Below are positions 52,838 to 62,028 of a stretch of DNA of 64,000 bases, piece after piece (positions within the stretch are counted from its first letter, which is position 1; every line of letters begins with the position of its first letter). The position numbers and the translations under genes are program-made. The stretch is from Anabaena cylindrica PCC 7122 (lineage in GTDB: Bacteria; Cyanobacteriota; Cyanobacteriia; Cyanobacteriales; Nostocaceae): positions 3,724,001 to 3,788,000 of the forward strand of contig NC_019771.1 in NCBI RefSeq assembly GCF_000317695.1. Direction: 5' to 3'. Under the pieces are notes generated by a model that saw only the letters and a program-made list of their open reading frames with translations, was not told where the DNA came from and made no database searches.

Positions 52838-54121
52838 GTGAGTTTCCAAACTCTAGTTGAACAAGCCACGATCCCCCCAGAGTCAGGTATTATGCCATCT
52901 ACACCTTTCGATGCGGATAGCTTCAATGAGGCTGTCATGTCCACATACGCCCGGTTTCCATTAGCTTTAGAACGGGGCGAGGGCTGCCGTGTGTGGGATA
53001 CCCAGGGTAAGGAATATCTAGATTTTGTTGCCGGCATAGCTACTTGTACTTTGGGACACGCCCACCCAGCAATGGTAGAAGCGGTAACACGCCAAATCCA
53101 GAAACTGCACCATGTTTCTAATTTGTACTATATTCCCGAACAAGGTGAATTAGCCAAATGGATTGTTGATCATTCCTGTGCTGATAGGGTATTTTTCTGT
53201 AACTCTGGCGCTGAAGCCAACGAAGCAGCAATTAAACTAGTGCGGAAATATGCTCACACAGTTTTAGATATTGCTAACCCGATCATTTTAACTGCCAATG
53301 CCAGTTTTCACGGGCGGACTTTAGCCACTGTCACTGCCACCGGACAGCCAAAGTATCAAAAGTATTTTGATCCTCTAGTACCTGGTTTCTACTATGTTGA
53401 TTACAACGATATCAGAGCAGTAGAAGCAGCCGTTACCGAATTAGATGAAGGTAATTATCGTGTTGCGGCAATTTTGATTGAACCATTGCAGGGAGAAGGT
53501 GGTGTACGTCCTGGGGATGTTGCCTACTTTAAGAGGTTGCGTCAAATTTGCGATGAAATCGGCATTTTATTGGTGTTCGATGAAGTGCAAGTAGGAATGG
53601 GACGCAGCGGGAAGTTATGGGGATATGAACATCTGGGCGTAGAACCGGATATTTTCACTAGTGCCAAGGGACTAGGTGGGGGTATTCCTATCGGTGCAAT
53701 GATGAGTAAGAAACTCTGCGATATTTTCCAACCAGGGGAACACGCGAGTACATTTGGCGGTAATCCTTTTGTCTGCGGTGTGGCGTTGAGTGTCTGCCAA
53801 ACTTTGGAAAAAGAGAACATTTTGCAGAATGTAGAGGAACAAGGCGCACACTTGCGAGAGGGATTAAGAGCGATCGCTCTCAAATATCCTCAGCATATCT
53901 CAGAAGTTCGCGGTTGGGGTTTAATCAACGGTATGGAAATCAAGGCAGATGTTCCTTTAACTGCACCTGAGGTTGTCAAAGCTGCCATGGATGAGGGTTT
54001 ATTACTCGTACCTGCTGGGCCAAAGGTCGTCCGATTTGTACCTCCTCTCATTGTCACAGAAGCAGAAATCAATCAAGCATTAAAAGCTGTAGAAAAAGCA
54101 CTAGCTAAAGTCACAGCATAA
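52838..54121 (+). CDS. argD: Acetylornithine aminotransferase
   Basis: The 427-residue class III PLP aminotransferase has GAEANEAAIKLVRKY, the DEVQVGMGRSG region with the PLP Asp, and TSAKGLGGGIPIGAM with the Schiff-base Lys. It converts N-acetylglutamate semialdehyde to N-acetylornithine in arginine synthesis. I use the GTG at 52838, because a strong GGAGGAG lies five bases upstream. It is complete and of standard length. Arginine supply links it to cyanophycin, though no cyanophycin synthetase is in the window. Confidence 0.95.
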   Translation: MSFQTLVEQATIPPESGIMPSTPFDADSFNEAVMSTYARFPLALERGEGCRVWDTQGKEYLDFVAGIATCTLGHAHPAMVEAVTRQIQKLHHVSNLYYIPEQGELAKWIVDHSCADRVFFCNSGAEANEAAIKLVRKYAHTVLDIANPIILTANASFHGRTLATVTATGQPKYQKYFDPLVPGFYYVDYNDIRAVEAAVTELDEGNYRVAAILIEPLQGEGGVRPGDVAYFKRLRQICDEIGILLVFDEVQVGMGRSGKLWGYEHLGVEPDIFTSAKGLGGGIPIGAMMSKKLCDIFQPGEHASTFGGNPFVCGVALSVCQTLEKENILQNVEEQGAHLREGLRAIALKYPQHISEVRGWGLINGMEIKADVPLTAPEVVKAAMDEGLLLVPAGPKVVRFVPPLIVTEAEINQALKAVEKALAKVTA

Positions 54122-54152
54122 TTCGTAATTCGTAATTCGTAATTCGTAATTT
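54121..54152. repeat. Tandem heptamer repeat (TTCGTAA units)
   Basis: Four AATTCGT units begin at the last base of the argD stop codon, as after the response regulator gene. Confidence 0.85.
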
Positions 54153-54218
54153 AAGAATTATCAATTACGAATTTTTTACTTTCAATTTGGAATAGAGTAG
54201 TCGAAAAAATAACGAACC

Positions 54219-54437
54219 ATGAAAGAAACAAAGTCTAATTATACAGTACGCAGAGGAAGAATATTTCCGGAAATTCAATGGACTCAAGAACAAAAAGCCC
54301 AATGGCAAGCTGAATGCGAAACATTGTATCAACACTCAAAAATTATTTTTGAACAATTACAACCGGAATTAATTAAAACTCACTACAACTGGTATATAGC
54401 AGTTGAGCCAGTTTTACTCCTGACTCCTGAATCCTGA
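54219..54437 (+). pseudogene. Small conserved protein, truncated by a heptamer repeat
   Basis: The 72-codon frame starts MKETKSNYTVRRGRIFPEIQW and has a typical internal part with LIKTHYNWYIAVEP. As I recall, related cyanobacterial proteins continue beyond this point for some 30 or more residues. Here the sequence passes directly into CTCCTGACTCCTGA repeats (54413-54455), which supply the last residues LLLTPES and the stop. The frame is therefore shortened at its 3' end. It may still be made, but the family end is missing. Function unknown. Confidence 0.6.
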
Positions 54438-54455
54438 CTCCTGACTCCTGAATTC
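54413..54455. repeat. Tandem heptamer repeat (CTGACTC units) inside a gene end
   Basis: Five CTGACTC/CTGAATC heptamers that provide the last codons and the stop of the preceding small gene. Confidence 0.85.
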
Positions 54456-54478
54456 TGCTGTATATAAGGTTAATTTGA

Positions 54479-55540
54479 ATGAAATGTAATAAAAGATTTA
54501 GATTAAATTCACTCAGAACTTCTATTCATCTAGACGGCTGCAATGTTACACATGATCAACAACTTCATGAATTTTCTTCTGATGCTGAAGCAGAAGCTTT
54601 TTTCAATCAAAGTATTCAAGCACTACTCACACAGGGTTGGTTTGATAGCGAATCTATCTCAGCAGACGAAAATGACAAAGATTTTACCCCAGATGAATTA
54701 TATGAAATGTTCTTAGACTTAAAATCTCGTATAGATGAATTTGTCACTGCAACTGCCAAACTCCATATCAAAATTACTCCATATTCAACTCCAGAAACTA
54801 CTTTATGGCAAAGTAAATTTGGCGGTTTACCATATTTTCCTAAACATCTTACTTATCCCACAGCCCCAGATGGTAATCCCTTAAATCTTTTAGCACAAAT
54901 CAATTTTGCAGAAACTCCCACTTTAGAAGATTTACCAGAAAAAGGTATTCTTCAGTTTTATATTGAAACATCAGGTAAAACAGCCTATGGAATATCAAAT
55001 GATCCACAATTAGCACAAACAACTTTCCGAATTATTTACTTTCCTGAACCAGATTTAAATATTGACAATCTATTAAATAATTTTGATTTTTTGCCTGAAC
55101 CTAAATGTTTTCCACTACAAAAAAAGCTCTGTCTAGCATTGAACTTTTCTATTAAATCCACTCCTATGAGTACATGGGATTATCGTTTTATACCCTTACT
55201 CAAAAGCTATTTTTCTACCATTTTTAACCAGAGTAATCTCACTGAGACAATAGAAAATTCTTTAGAAGAACTGGTAGATGATTTCATGGAAGAATATATA
55301 GAAAAATATGAATACTCACTAGAAGGACACCGTTTAGGTGGGTATCCCCAATTTGTACAGGAAGATGAGCGTCACCTGTTGTTAGAAGAAGGTTACGATT
55401 TTCTGTTATTCCAAATGGACTCTGATGATGATAATTCAATAATTTGGGGAGATATGGGAGTTGGTAACTTTTTTATTCAGCCTTCTGCACTCAAACGTTT
55501 AGATTTTTCTAAGGTTCTTTACACCTATGCTTGTAGTTGA
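54479..55540 (+). CDS. DUF1963 (YwqG-like) family protein
   Basis: The 353-residue protein has a central and C-terminal DUF1963 region: SKFGGLPYFPKHLTYP, then LLAQINFAETP, ILQFYIE, HRLGGYPQFVQEDER, FLLFQMDSDDD and WGDMGVGNFFI. The N-terminal 90 residues (TSIHLDGCNVTHDQQLHEF and a following helix) resemble a degenerate WGR-like module, which is only a guess. The family has no settled biochemical role. Its 3' end overlaps the convergent glycogen debranching gene by 42 bases. Confidence 0.82.
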   Translation: MKCNKRFRLNSLRTSIHLDGCNVTHDQQLHEFSSDAEAEAFFNQSIQALLTQGWFDSESISADENDKDFTPDELYEMFLDLKSRIDEFVTATAKLHIKITPYSTPETTLWQSKFGGLPYFPKHLTYPTAPDGNPLNLLAQINFAETPTLEDLPEKGILQFYIETSGKTAYGISNDPQLAQTTFRIIYFPEPDLNIDNLLNNFDFLPEPKCFPLQKKLCLALNFSIKSTPMSTWDYRFIPLLKSYFSTIFNQSNLTETIENSLEELVDDFMEEYIEKYEYSLEGHRLGGYPQFVQEDERHLLLEEGYDFLLFQMDSDDDNSIIWGDMGVGNFFIQPSALKRLDFSKVLYTYACS

Positions 55541-57616
55541 AGTAAGATGGGGTAGTTCATAGTGCCGAATCACCTCAGCCACAGACCAAGCTTGTGCGAT
55601 CGCACCTCTGGATATATGCGGTGCATCACCATCAAAAATCTCCGAGATTGAACCCAAACAACCATCACAGAGAAAGTGATTAATTAGCGGTTCCCAGTCA
55701 AAAGGTATAGTTTGCTCTGGGTAAAAACGTTCCCAAGCTCGGATATATGCACCAATTAACCAACACCAAACAGTACCTTGATGATAAGAGCGATCACGCT
55801 TTTCTGAATTTCCCTCATAGATACCAACATATTCTGGATCACCAGGATCAAGACTTCGCAAACCGTAAGGAGTCAACAATCGAGACGTTGCTAAATCTAA
55901 AACTTGACAACTTTGCTGTTGCGAAAAACCACAATGGTGCAAAGATAAAGCCAAAACGGCATTAGGGCGAATTTGCGAATTCCGTCCATCATCTGGATCA
56001 ATAAAATCATAAAAATAGCCTAACTGCGGATTCCAGAACTTTTGTAACGAAATTTTTACCTGTTCTGCTTGCTGTCTATAGCGTTGTGCTTGGTGAGTTA
56101 AACGCACGGAATTGTCTATATCTATTTGGCTCAAACGTTCAGCCCATTGACTCAACCAGCATAAAGCCGAATACCAAAGAGCATTGATTTCTACAGCTTT
56201 ACCGCGACGGGGTGTCACAGGTAATCCCCCAACTACCGCATCCATCCAAGTCAAAGCTACACCATTAGCATCCCAACAAATTAGCCCATCAGTGGCATCA
56301 AGTTGAATATTGTAACGAGTACCACCAACAAAAGCTTTGTGAATTTGCTGGACAACTGGAAATTGCTCTACTAAAAACTGCCAATCTTGAGTAGCTTCTA
56401 AATAAAGCCCTAAAGTTTCAATCCACCACAATGCGGCATCAATACTGTTATAAAACGGTTCGCTATCAATATCAGGAAAGGCATTGGGAATCAGTCCATG
56501 ACGGCAGTAACATCCAAAGGTTTTTAATAGTCCTTTGGCTAAATCAAAGCGCTGTGTAACTAGTGTCAATCCTGGTAAGGCAATTAAAGTATCTCGTCCC
56601 CAATCATTAAACCAGTGATATCCAGCAATGACTGTGGGGCCAGCAATGGAAGCACGATAAACAATAAATTGGTCACTAGCTTGAAGTAGTTTTTGCCGAA
56701 TAGGTGATTGGTGACTAAAGAATGAGTAATTTTCCCCTCTGCTTCCTGCTCCCTGCTCTCCTGCTGCTTCTAGTCCCCAACTAAAAATTTGTGAAAGTCT
56801 CTCTTGTTCTGCGTCTACGGCTTCTGCAAAGCTATGAGGAGAGAGAATTGGTTGCTGGAGGTCGGGTAAACCTACTTTTGCTTCTAGGGTGAGAATATCT
56901 CCTGGTTGGAGATTAACTGTTAAATAGCCAGGACTATAAAGGTCTTCGCGATCGCATAAACCCCGTTTTTTTTCTTCTGGTAAACCATAATTCCAGTACC
57001 AAACTCCATCGGCTTGATACTCTCCTTTTGTCCAGCGTAGATACCAAGGTGTACCAAATTGCCCGCAATTGTGCGCTTGTAGACAAACTACCTGTGGACT
57101 CACCAATTGGGAAAACTGTAATTTCTCGCTTTCATTTTGCTGCTGATGAAAATCGCGATCGCCTATCAACAGTCTTAACCTTAAAATCCCCGCTTCTTTG
57201 CCCTCATACCGATACTGAATCAAAATCCTTTGAGCATTGATATTTGGTATTTTATCCTCCCTATCTCCCCCCACAAACCCATAAGGCATCACCAACTGTC
57301 TAGTTAACTGCCAGTTTTTTTTACCCCAAACCCATTTAGGAACTGGGTTAATATCGAAATAGCGCAGCATTTCATAACCTGTTGGCTCAATTTTTTGACC
57401 CCTGTTCCAAAAATTTGTCCCCAGTGCTATCACTTCACCAGGGATTTCTAAGCTGGCTTCTAAATGGGAAAACAGTAATTTTCGCCCAGAAGGTGGATTT
57501 GTTGCCGCAAATAGCCATCCATGATAAGTCCGTGTATGCACATCCGAAACTGTACCACTAGCAAAACCACCCAAGCCATTGGTTAGTAACCATTCTCTAG
57601 TATCTAAATTAGTCAT
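55499..57616 (-). CDS. Amylo-alpha-1,6-glucosidase (glycogen debranching enzyme family)
   Basis: The 705-residue enzyme has an N-terminal domain (TREWLLTNGLGGFASGTV, about 5-250) and an (alpha/alpha)6 GH133-type catalytic domain with WFNDWGRDTLIALPGL (the acidic residues at about 330-340), GLIPNAFPD and LGYFYDFIDPDDG. It removes alpha-1,6 branches from glycogen. Residues about 282-293 (AAGEQGAGSRGE) are encoded by a CTCCCTGCTC-type repeat, in a loop before SFFSHQSPIRQ. Its last residues overlap the DUF1963 gene, so the C-terminus may have been extended by the overlap. Confidence 0.93.
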   Translation of the reverse strand: MTNLDTREWLLTNGLGGFASGTVSDVHTRTYHGWLFAATNPPSGRKLLFSHLEASLEIPGEVIALGTNFWNRGQKIEPTGYEMLRYFDINPVPKWVWGKKNWQLTRQLVMPYGFVGGDREDKIPNINAQRILIQYRYEGKEAGILRLRLLIGDRDFHQQQNESEKLQFSQLVSPQVVCLQAHNCGQFGTPWYLRWTKGEYQADGVWYWNYGLPEEKKRGLCDREDLYSPGYLTVNLQPGDILTLEAKVGLPDLQQPILSPHSFAEAVDAEQERLSQIFSWGLEAAGEQGAGSRGENYSFFSHQSPIRQKLLQASDQFIVYRASIAGPTVIAGYHWFNDWGRDTLIALPGLTLVTQRFDLAKGLLKTFGCYCRHGLIPNAFPDIDSEPFYNSIDAALWWIETLGLYLEATQDWQFLVEQFPVVQQIHKAFVGGTRYNIQLDATDGLICWDANGVALTWMDAVVGGLPVTPRRGKAVEINALWYSALCWLSQWAERLSQIDIDNSVRLTHQAQRYRQQAEQVKISLQKFWNPQLGYFYDFIDPDDGRNSQIRPNAVLALSLHHCGFSQQQSCQVLDLATSRLLTPYGLRSLDPGDPEYVGIYEGNSEKRDRSYHQGTVWCWLIGAYIRAWERFYPEQTIPFDWEPLINHFLCDGCLGSISEIFDGDAPHISRGAIAQAWSVAEVIRHYELPHLTSTTSIGVKNLRKI
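56737..56770. repeat. Low-complexity repeat translated within the debranching gene
   Basis: TGCTTCCTGCTCCCTGCTCT is the same unit seen between genes near 51535-51555. Here it is inside the reading frame, a multiple of three, and adds about a dozen Gly/Glu/Ala/Arg residues. Confidence 0.7.
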
Positions 57617-57755
57617 TGGTTACTCAAAATCGTTATGAGTATGATATAGTTGTAACAGATCGTAATTAAACTGTGACAAGCTTAGATGGGTGAGTTGTAA
57701 CTTATCTAAAGTCCCAAGCTAAGAAATAGATATAAGTTAAAGGAGAATCAGGTTA

Positions 57756-58367
57756 ATGACGCTCACTTACGGAACAGTAGACTGCCTCCGCGTTGGTCAG
57801 CAGGCTCCCGACTTTACAGCAACAGCTGTGCTAGACCAGGAATTTAAAACAATTAAACTTTCTGAGTATCGGGGTAAATATGTTGTTTTATTTTTCTACC
57901 CCTTAGACTTTACCTTTGTTTGCCCCACTGAAATTACAGCATTTAGCGATCGCTACGAAGAATTCAAGAAGCTTAACACAGAAGTTCTCGGTATTTCCGT
58001 TGATAGCGAATTTTCCCACCTAGCTTGGATTCAAACAGATCGTAAAGCCGGTGGTGTTGGTGACTTAAATTATGCCCTGGTTTCCGACATTAAAAAAGAA
58101 ATTAGCGCCGCTTACAATGTTCTAGACCCCTCAGCAGGTATTGCTTTGCGCGGTTTGTTCATCATTGATAAAGATGGTATCATTCAACACTCCACTGTTA
58201 ACAATTTAGCTTTCGGTCGTAGTGTTGAAGAAACTCTACGTACATTACAAGCTATTCAACACGTTCAAACTAACCCTGATGAAGTTTGTCCTGCTGGTTG
58301 GCAACCAGGAGAAAAAACAATGGTTCCCGACCCAGTTAAATCCAAAGTTTACTTCGCAGCAGTTTAA
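57756..58367 (+). CDS. Typical 2-Cys peroxiredoxin
   Basis: The 203-residue enzyme has DFTFVCPTEITAF with the peroxidatic Cys56 and DEVCPAGW with the resolving Cys near residue 177. It reduces hydrogen peroxide and alkyl peroxides, taking electrons from thioredoxin or NTRC. It has the usual C-terminal arm including YF (KVYFAAV), the sign of a robustly peroxide-sensitive type. AAAGGAG lies about 11 bases before the ATG. A second thiol-type peroxidase gene follows after 113 bases. Confidence 0.96.
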   Translation: MTLTYGTVDCLRVGQQAPDFTATAVLDQEFKTIKLSEYRGKYVVLFFYPLDFTFVCPTEITAFSDRYEEFKKLNTEVLGISVDSEFSHLAWIQTDRKAGGVGDLNYALVSDIKKEISAAYNVLDPSAGIALRGLFIIDKDGIIQHSTVNNLAFGRSVEETLRTLQAIQHVQTNPDEVCPAGWQPGEKTMVPDPVKSKVYFAAV

Positions 58368-58480
58368 GGGATTGGGGACTGGGTACTAGGTATTGGGTAC
58401 TGGGTAAAAATTTATTTTTCCCAATCACCAATTATCAATCACCAATCCCCCATGAATTCTGAATTTCTATTTAATTATTT

Positions 58481-59017
58481 ATGCTGACCTCAACAGATTT
58501 TACTGGCTTATTCAATGAGCGATTCTTCCGTAACCTGTTACCAAAACCAGCACTCGATGAGTTCAGATTGGGAGTGGGAACACCAGATTTTAAATTATCT
58601 GATATTACAAATAATCGCACCTTAAAATTATCTGATTATCGAGGTAAACAGCCCGTATTGCTTGCCTTTACTCGGATTTTTACAGAAAAACAATATTGCC
58701 CTTTTTGCTATCCCCATATTAAAGCCTTAAATGAAAATTATGAAGAGTTTAAGAATCGGGGTATAGAAGTTTTGATGATTACTAGTACAGATAAAAAGCA
58801 AAGTCAAGTAGTTGTTCAAGACTTAGGCTTAAAAATGCCCTTATTAAGTGACCCTAGTTGTTATACATTTCGGACTTATCAAGTAGGACAAGCTTTAGGA
58901 GCGCCTTTGCCAGCACAATTTATGTTAGATAAAGATGGGAAATTACTTTATAGGCATTTATTTTCATTTTTAGATCACAATGCGACTTTAGAGAGATTAT
59001 TGGAACAGTTTAATTAA
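58481..59017 (+). CDS. AhpC/TSA-type redoxin with CxxC motif
   Basis: The 178-residue protein has a thioredoxin-fold with QYCPFCYPH, that is Cys-Pro-Phe-Cys, near residues 70-75, where peroxiredoxin-like proteins have their active Cys. Also seen are LSDYRGKQPVLLAFTRIF and PLPAQFMLDKDGKLLYRHL. It is likely a peroxiredoxin-like or thiol-disulfide protein. There is no signal peptide. It may be co-transcribed with the 2-Cys peroxiredoxin, though the gap contains repeats (GGGTACTGGGTA). Confidence 0.85.
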   Translation: MLTSTDFTGLFNERFFRNLLPKPALDEFRLGVGTPDFKLSDITNNRTLKLSDYRGKQPVLLAFTRIFTEKQYCPFCYPHIKALNENYEEFKNRGIEVLMITSTDKKQSQVVVQDLGLKMPLLSDPSCYTFRTYQVGQALGAPLPAQFMLDKDGKLLYRHLFSFLDHNATLERLLEQFN

Positions 59018-59494
59018 GGTAAAGTACGAAATCGGCATTGCGATCATTAATATTCTAAGTAATTTTACAAAATTAATTACAAAAATTCAGGGCTAAATTT
59101 TTGTCTAAGTAGAAAAGCGCAAAAAAACCGTAGTACGTAAAAAAAGTAAAGTTGCCCAAAAACCTCTTCCCTTCTGTCTTCAGCATAGCTGCCTCCTTCA
59201 ACCTATCTCCTACTAAAAAATACTTTCACAATTGCAGCCAATAGTCTTCACTTAATCTTTAAGAATAAATCCGTACAAGTACAGTATGTTTTTATATCAA
59301 TAACCATCAAAATAATATCACAGGGCTTCAAGAGAGATTAATCTTTTGCGGCTTGCAAAATTCAAATCATAGACAAGGCAGATAATCCTTATTTCTATGT
59401 CTTTGAAGTCATAAATCCAGCTTATTCATAGCTAGGTTTTAAGAAAAAATCCGTTTCCATCCAGTTGATATTTATTTAGAGGTTACTTGTTAGA
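59018..59494. other. Intergenic region upstream of the PEP-CTERM-like gene, with direct repeats
   Basis: TTTAAGAA(T/A)AAATCCGT occurs twice, at 59258-59274 and 59438-59454 (16 of 17 bases alike); the second copy is about 40 bases before the start codon. They may be sites for a regulator of the secreted protein. Otherwise A/T-rich, with no gene. Confidence 0.5.
59438..59454. promoter_or_regulatory. Direct repeat TTTAAGAAAAAATCCGT before PEP-CTERM-like gene
   Basis: It is matched by 59258-59274 with one difference. It lies about 40 bases before the ATG at 59495. A spaced pair of identical sequences before one gene suggests a regulatory role, though none is known. Confidence 0.4.
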
Positions 59495-60181
59495 ATGCTG
59501 CAAAAATTATCCTTGGCTTTACTGGGAATAACTGCTGTAGTCCTGAGTGCAAATCCAGCTAGTGCTGTTAGCATGACAAAAGGCAGCGGTATGTTCTCTA
59601 CCTACTCTGATGCTAAAACCATCACCTTTGATGATGGCACAGCAAATGACCCAAATGGTTTTGCTACCTACTCCAATATTACTACTAACATTGTTCAAGG
59701 CAGTAAGAAAAATGAATATGCTGCACCCCTTGACGATAAAACCAAATATCTAACAATTGCTCCATCAAATAAAAATGTCGCAGGCAATAGTGGGTTTGTC
59801 AATATTAAGTTCAAAGAAGCTATTGATTACTTCGGTTTTTATGCCGGCTCATTGGATAGTTACAACTTTATTGACATTTACAACGGTGATCAGTTGTTAA
59901 AGACTTTTAGTGGCTCAGATGCGCCAAATGCTGTAGCTGATGGTAGCTGGACTAGCACTAAGGCTAATATGTTTATCAATCTTGTCGGTGACGCAGGTGA
60001 AAAATTTGACCGTGTTGTGATGCGTTCAAACGGTGTTGCCTTTGAAACAGATAACCACACCTATAGATTAGCTAAGAGTGTTCCAGAATCTAACATGATG
60101 TTAGGTGTGTTAGCAGTAGGTGCTTGTGGTATGACTTCACTATACAAACGCTTACAAAATAAAGTGACAGTGAAAGGATAG
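59495..60181 (+). CDS. Secreted protein with PEP-CTERM-like C-terminal anchor
   Basis: The 228-residue protein has a signal peptide (residues 1-24; LSLALLGITAVVLSANPASA, with an AXA cleavage site). A beta-rich middle follows (DAKTITFDDGTANDPNGF, FKEAIDYFGFYAGSLDSYNFIDIY). The C-terminus has VPES, then a hydrophobic stretch MMLGVLAVGACGM and a basic tail YKRLQNK. This is the tripartite signal of PEP-CTERM proteins, which are cleaved and sorted by an exosortase, here with VPES in place of VPEP. It would be delivered to the cell surface or sheath. No exosortase gene is near. Confidence 0.82.
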   Translation: MLQKLSLALLGITAVVLSANPASAVSMTKGSGMFSTYSDAKTITFDDGTANDPNGFATYSNITTNIVQGSKKNEYAAPLDDKTKYLTIAPSNKNVAGNSGFVNIKFKEAIDYFGFYAGSLDSYNFIDIYNGDQLLKTFSGSDAPNAVADGSWTSTKANMFINLVGDAGEKFDRVVMRSNGVAFETDNHTYRLAKSVPESNMMLGVLAVGACGMTSLYKRLQNKVTVKG

Positions 60182-60260
60182 ATTTATAGATTTATTCGGT
60201 AAGCGTAAATATTAAATATGAAGAGTGCTGAGAGTCTCAAATCTTAGTTACTTAATTTAT

Positions 60261-60296
60261 AACTGCTATGTTAGGTAACACACATAGCAGTTTTTT
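60261..60296 (+). terminator. Intrinsic terminator after PEP-CTERM-like gene
   Basis: AACTGCTATGT and ACATAGCAGTT form an 11-base perfect stem, followed by TTTT and AGTTT. It starts 80 bases after the stop codon. Confidence 0.82.
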
Positions 60297-60328
60297 AGTT
60301 TAGGGAAATTGATTCAGTTAGGAGCGGG

Positions 60329-61315
60329 TTATAATTTGACTTGTGCCAAATGACTGCGGGGATTATAGGTACGGATAGCCCGGATTTTTTCATAATATTC
60401 CCTCTCTTGCGGACTGAGGTCTTTTGGAGGTGCGATCGCAACTTTCACAAACTGATCACCACGTCCACCTTTAGCCAGAGGCCAGCCTTTACCACGTAAG
60501 CGCAGGGATTGCCCAGAGCGTACTCCTGCCGGCAACTTAACATTTACATTACCATCGGGTGTGGGTACATCAATAGCAGCACCCAAGGTAGCCTCATCCG
60601 GTGTAATTAGCACTTCGCAAACTAAATTATCACCCTCAAGTTGGAAAAAAGAATGGGGTTGCAATTCCACCTTTAAATACAAATCTCCCCGTTGTTGAGT
60701 CATGGGGTTGATTTGACCCTTACCCCGTAGCCGCAGACGAGTCCCAGATTTAGCTCCGGAAGGGATGCGAACATCAATTGTTTCGTTACCTAAACCGAAG
60801 CGTTTTTGGACACCTGCAAAAGCCTCAGCAAAATTTAAGCTGATCACAGCTTCGGTATCTTGAGTAGCAGCACCTGCATCTTGGAAACCAAATTCATTAA
60901 CACCACCAAAACCGCCACTGGGTCTTCCTGGAGAAGTGCGATAAGAGTAATTTTGTTTTCCTGCGTGTGGGCCAGCACCACCAAATAACTCATTGATAAA
61001 ATCATTAAAGCTGCCGTATTGACTGAAGTCGAAGCCACTCATATCAACACCAGCACCACCTCCAGGGAAGCCTTCACCAGCCTGTTTCCAGTATTGACCA
61101 TATTGGTCGTACTTTTTGCGCTTATCTGGGTCGGATAAAACTTCGTAAGCTTCATTAACTTCTTTAAATTTTGCCTCTGCTTGCTTATTACCTGGGTTAA
61201 CATCCGGGTGAAACTTGCGGGCTAGTTTACGAAAAGCTTGTTTAATTTCTTCTGGAGTGGCAGTTTTACTAATTCCTAAAATTGAGTAATAGTCTTTGAA
61301 GTCGGTTGCAGCCAT
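60329..61315 (-). CDS. DnaJ-type co-chaperone (CbpA class)
   Basis: The 328-residue protein has a canonical J domain with HPD (FHPDVNPG, about residue 37), a Gly/Phe-rich linker (about 80-150), and two C-terminal substrate-binding domains (from about 155). It has no zinc-finger, which makes it type II (CbpA-like). It stimulates Hsp70 ATP hydrolysis. It stands alone and, unlike the J-like protein at 24.7 kb, keeps the key motif. ATG at 61315 with AGGAGG eight bases upstream. Confidence 0.93.
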   Translation of the reverse strand: MAATDFKDYYSILGISKTATPEEIKQAFRKLARKFHPDVNPGNKQAEAKFKEVNEAYEVLSDPDKRKKYDQYGQYWKQAGEGFPGGGAGVDMSGFDFSQYGSFNDFINELFGGAGPHAGKQNYSYRTSPGRPSGGFGGVNEFGFQDAGAATQDTEAVISLNFAEAFAGVQKRFGLGNETIDVRIPSGAKSGTRLRLRGKGQINPMTQQRGDLYLKVELQPHSFFQLEGDNLVCEVLITPDEATLGAAIDVPTPDGNVNVKLPAGVRSGQSLRLRGKGWPLAKGGRGDQFVKVAIAPPKDLSPQEREYYEKIRAIRTYNPRSHLAQVKL

Positions 61316-61476
61316 CTACCAGCCTCCTGTAAAAATTTAGGTTATGTTTTTTTCTAAGATATTGAGATTAACTGTTTGCCAGATATATGGGCAAAAGTTT
61401 CTGATATTAAATTAACAAATAATATTGAAAATCAAGTGTGGTTGTTGCTCACAGTCTCAGCGCGATTCCCGTACTC

Positions 61477-61941
61477 TCACCAATCTGGAAAGCAAATCAG
61501 CCTATCTAGTCCTTCTTCTAAGCTGGGGGGCGCATCCCGGAGTTGACGGTGCATTCGCAAAATAATTTCTTCAGGAACTTGGCGATCGCGTTTTTGATTA
61601 CGTACTAAACACATCCAGACTGGAGTTCTCACCCATATCCCTGTAATGTGTGTAAAGCCCAAATCACGGGCTAATTCTATGATTTCACGGCGATTTCTCC
61701 TTTGGGCGTTGGTGGCATCGAAAATAGTGGGGATACCTACAGTTGTGGCTTGCTGAAATTGCCGTTCTATTTCCCGCCAAATCAACAGCCACGTCCCCTG
61801 AGTTGCTTGGGAACCAAAGAGTTGCCCCCGGATGGCATCTGTAGAAATTAGCTGCATCTGGGGGCATTGCGTCAGTAATTGTTTTGCTAATGTTGACTTA
61901 CCGCTACCAGGAAGACCAATCAGCAAGAAGAGTTTTGTCAT
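61477..61941 (-). CDS. P-loop ATP-binding kinase-like protein
   Basis: The 154-residue protein has Walker A GLPGSGKST (residues about 8-16), then STDAIRGQLFGSQATQGTW, IFDATNAQRRNRREIIELAR and RNQKRDRQVPEEIILRMHRQL. It belongs to the AAA_33/polynucleotide-kinase-like group that phosphorylates small substrates or RNA ends. The substrate is unknown. I start at the ATG at 61941, because the preceding codons are derived from a GGGAATA repeat. It follows glgC by 87 bases. Confidence 0.87.
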   Translation of the reverse strand: MTKLFLLIGLPGSGKSTLAKQLLTQCPQMQLISTDAIRGQLFGSQATQGTWLLIWREIERQFQQATTVGIPTIFDATNAQRRNRREIIELARDLGFTHITGIWVRTPVWMCLVRNQKRDRQVPEEIILRMHRQLRDAPPSLEEGLDRLICFPDW

Positions 61942-62028
61942 TGGGAATAGGGAATAGGGATAAAGAGAGTATGGGAGATAAATAACCCAATTACCAATTA
62001 CCAATCACCAATTACCAATCACCACTAA

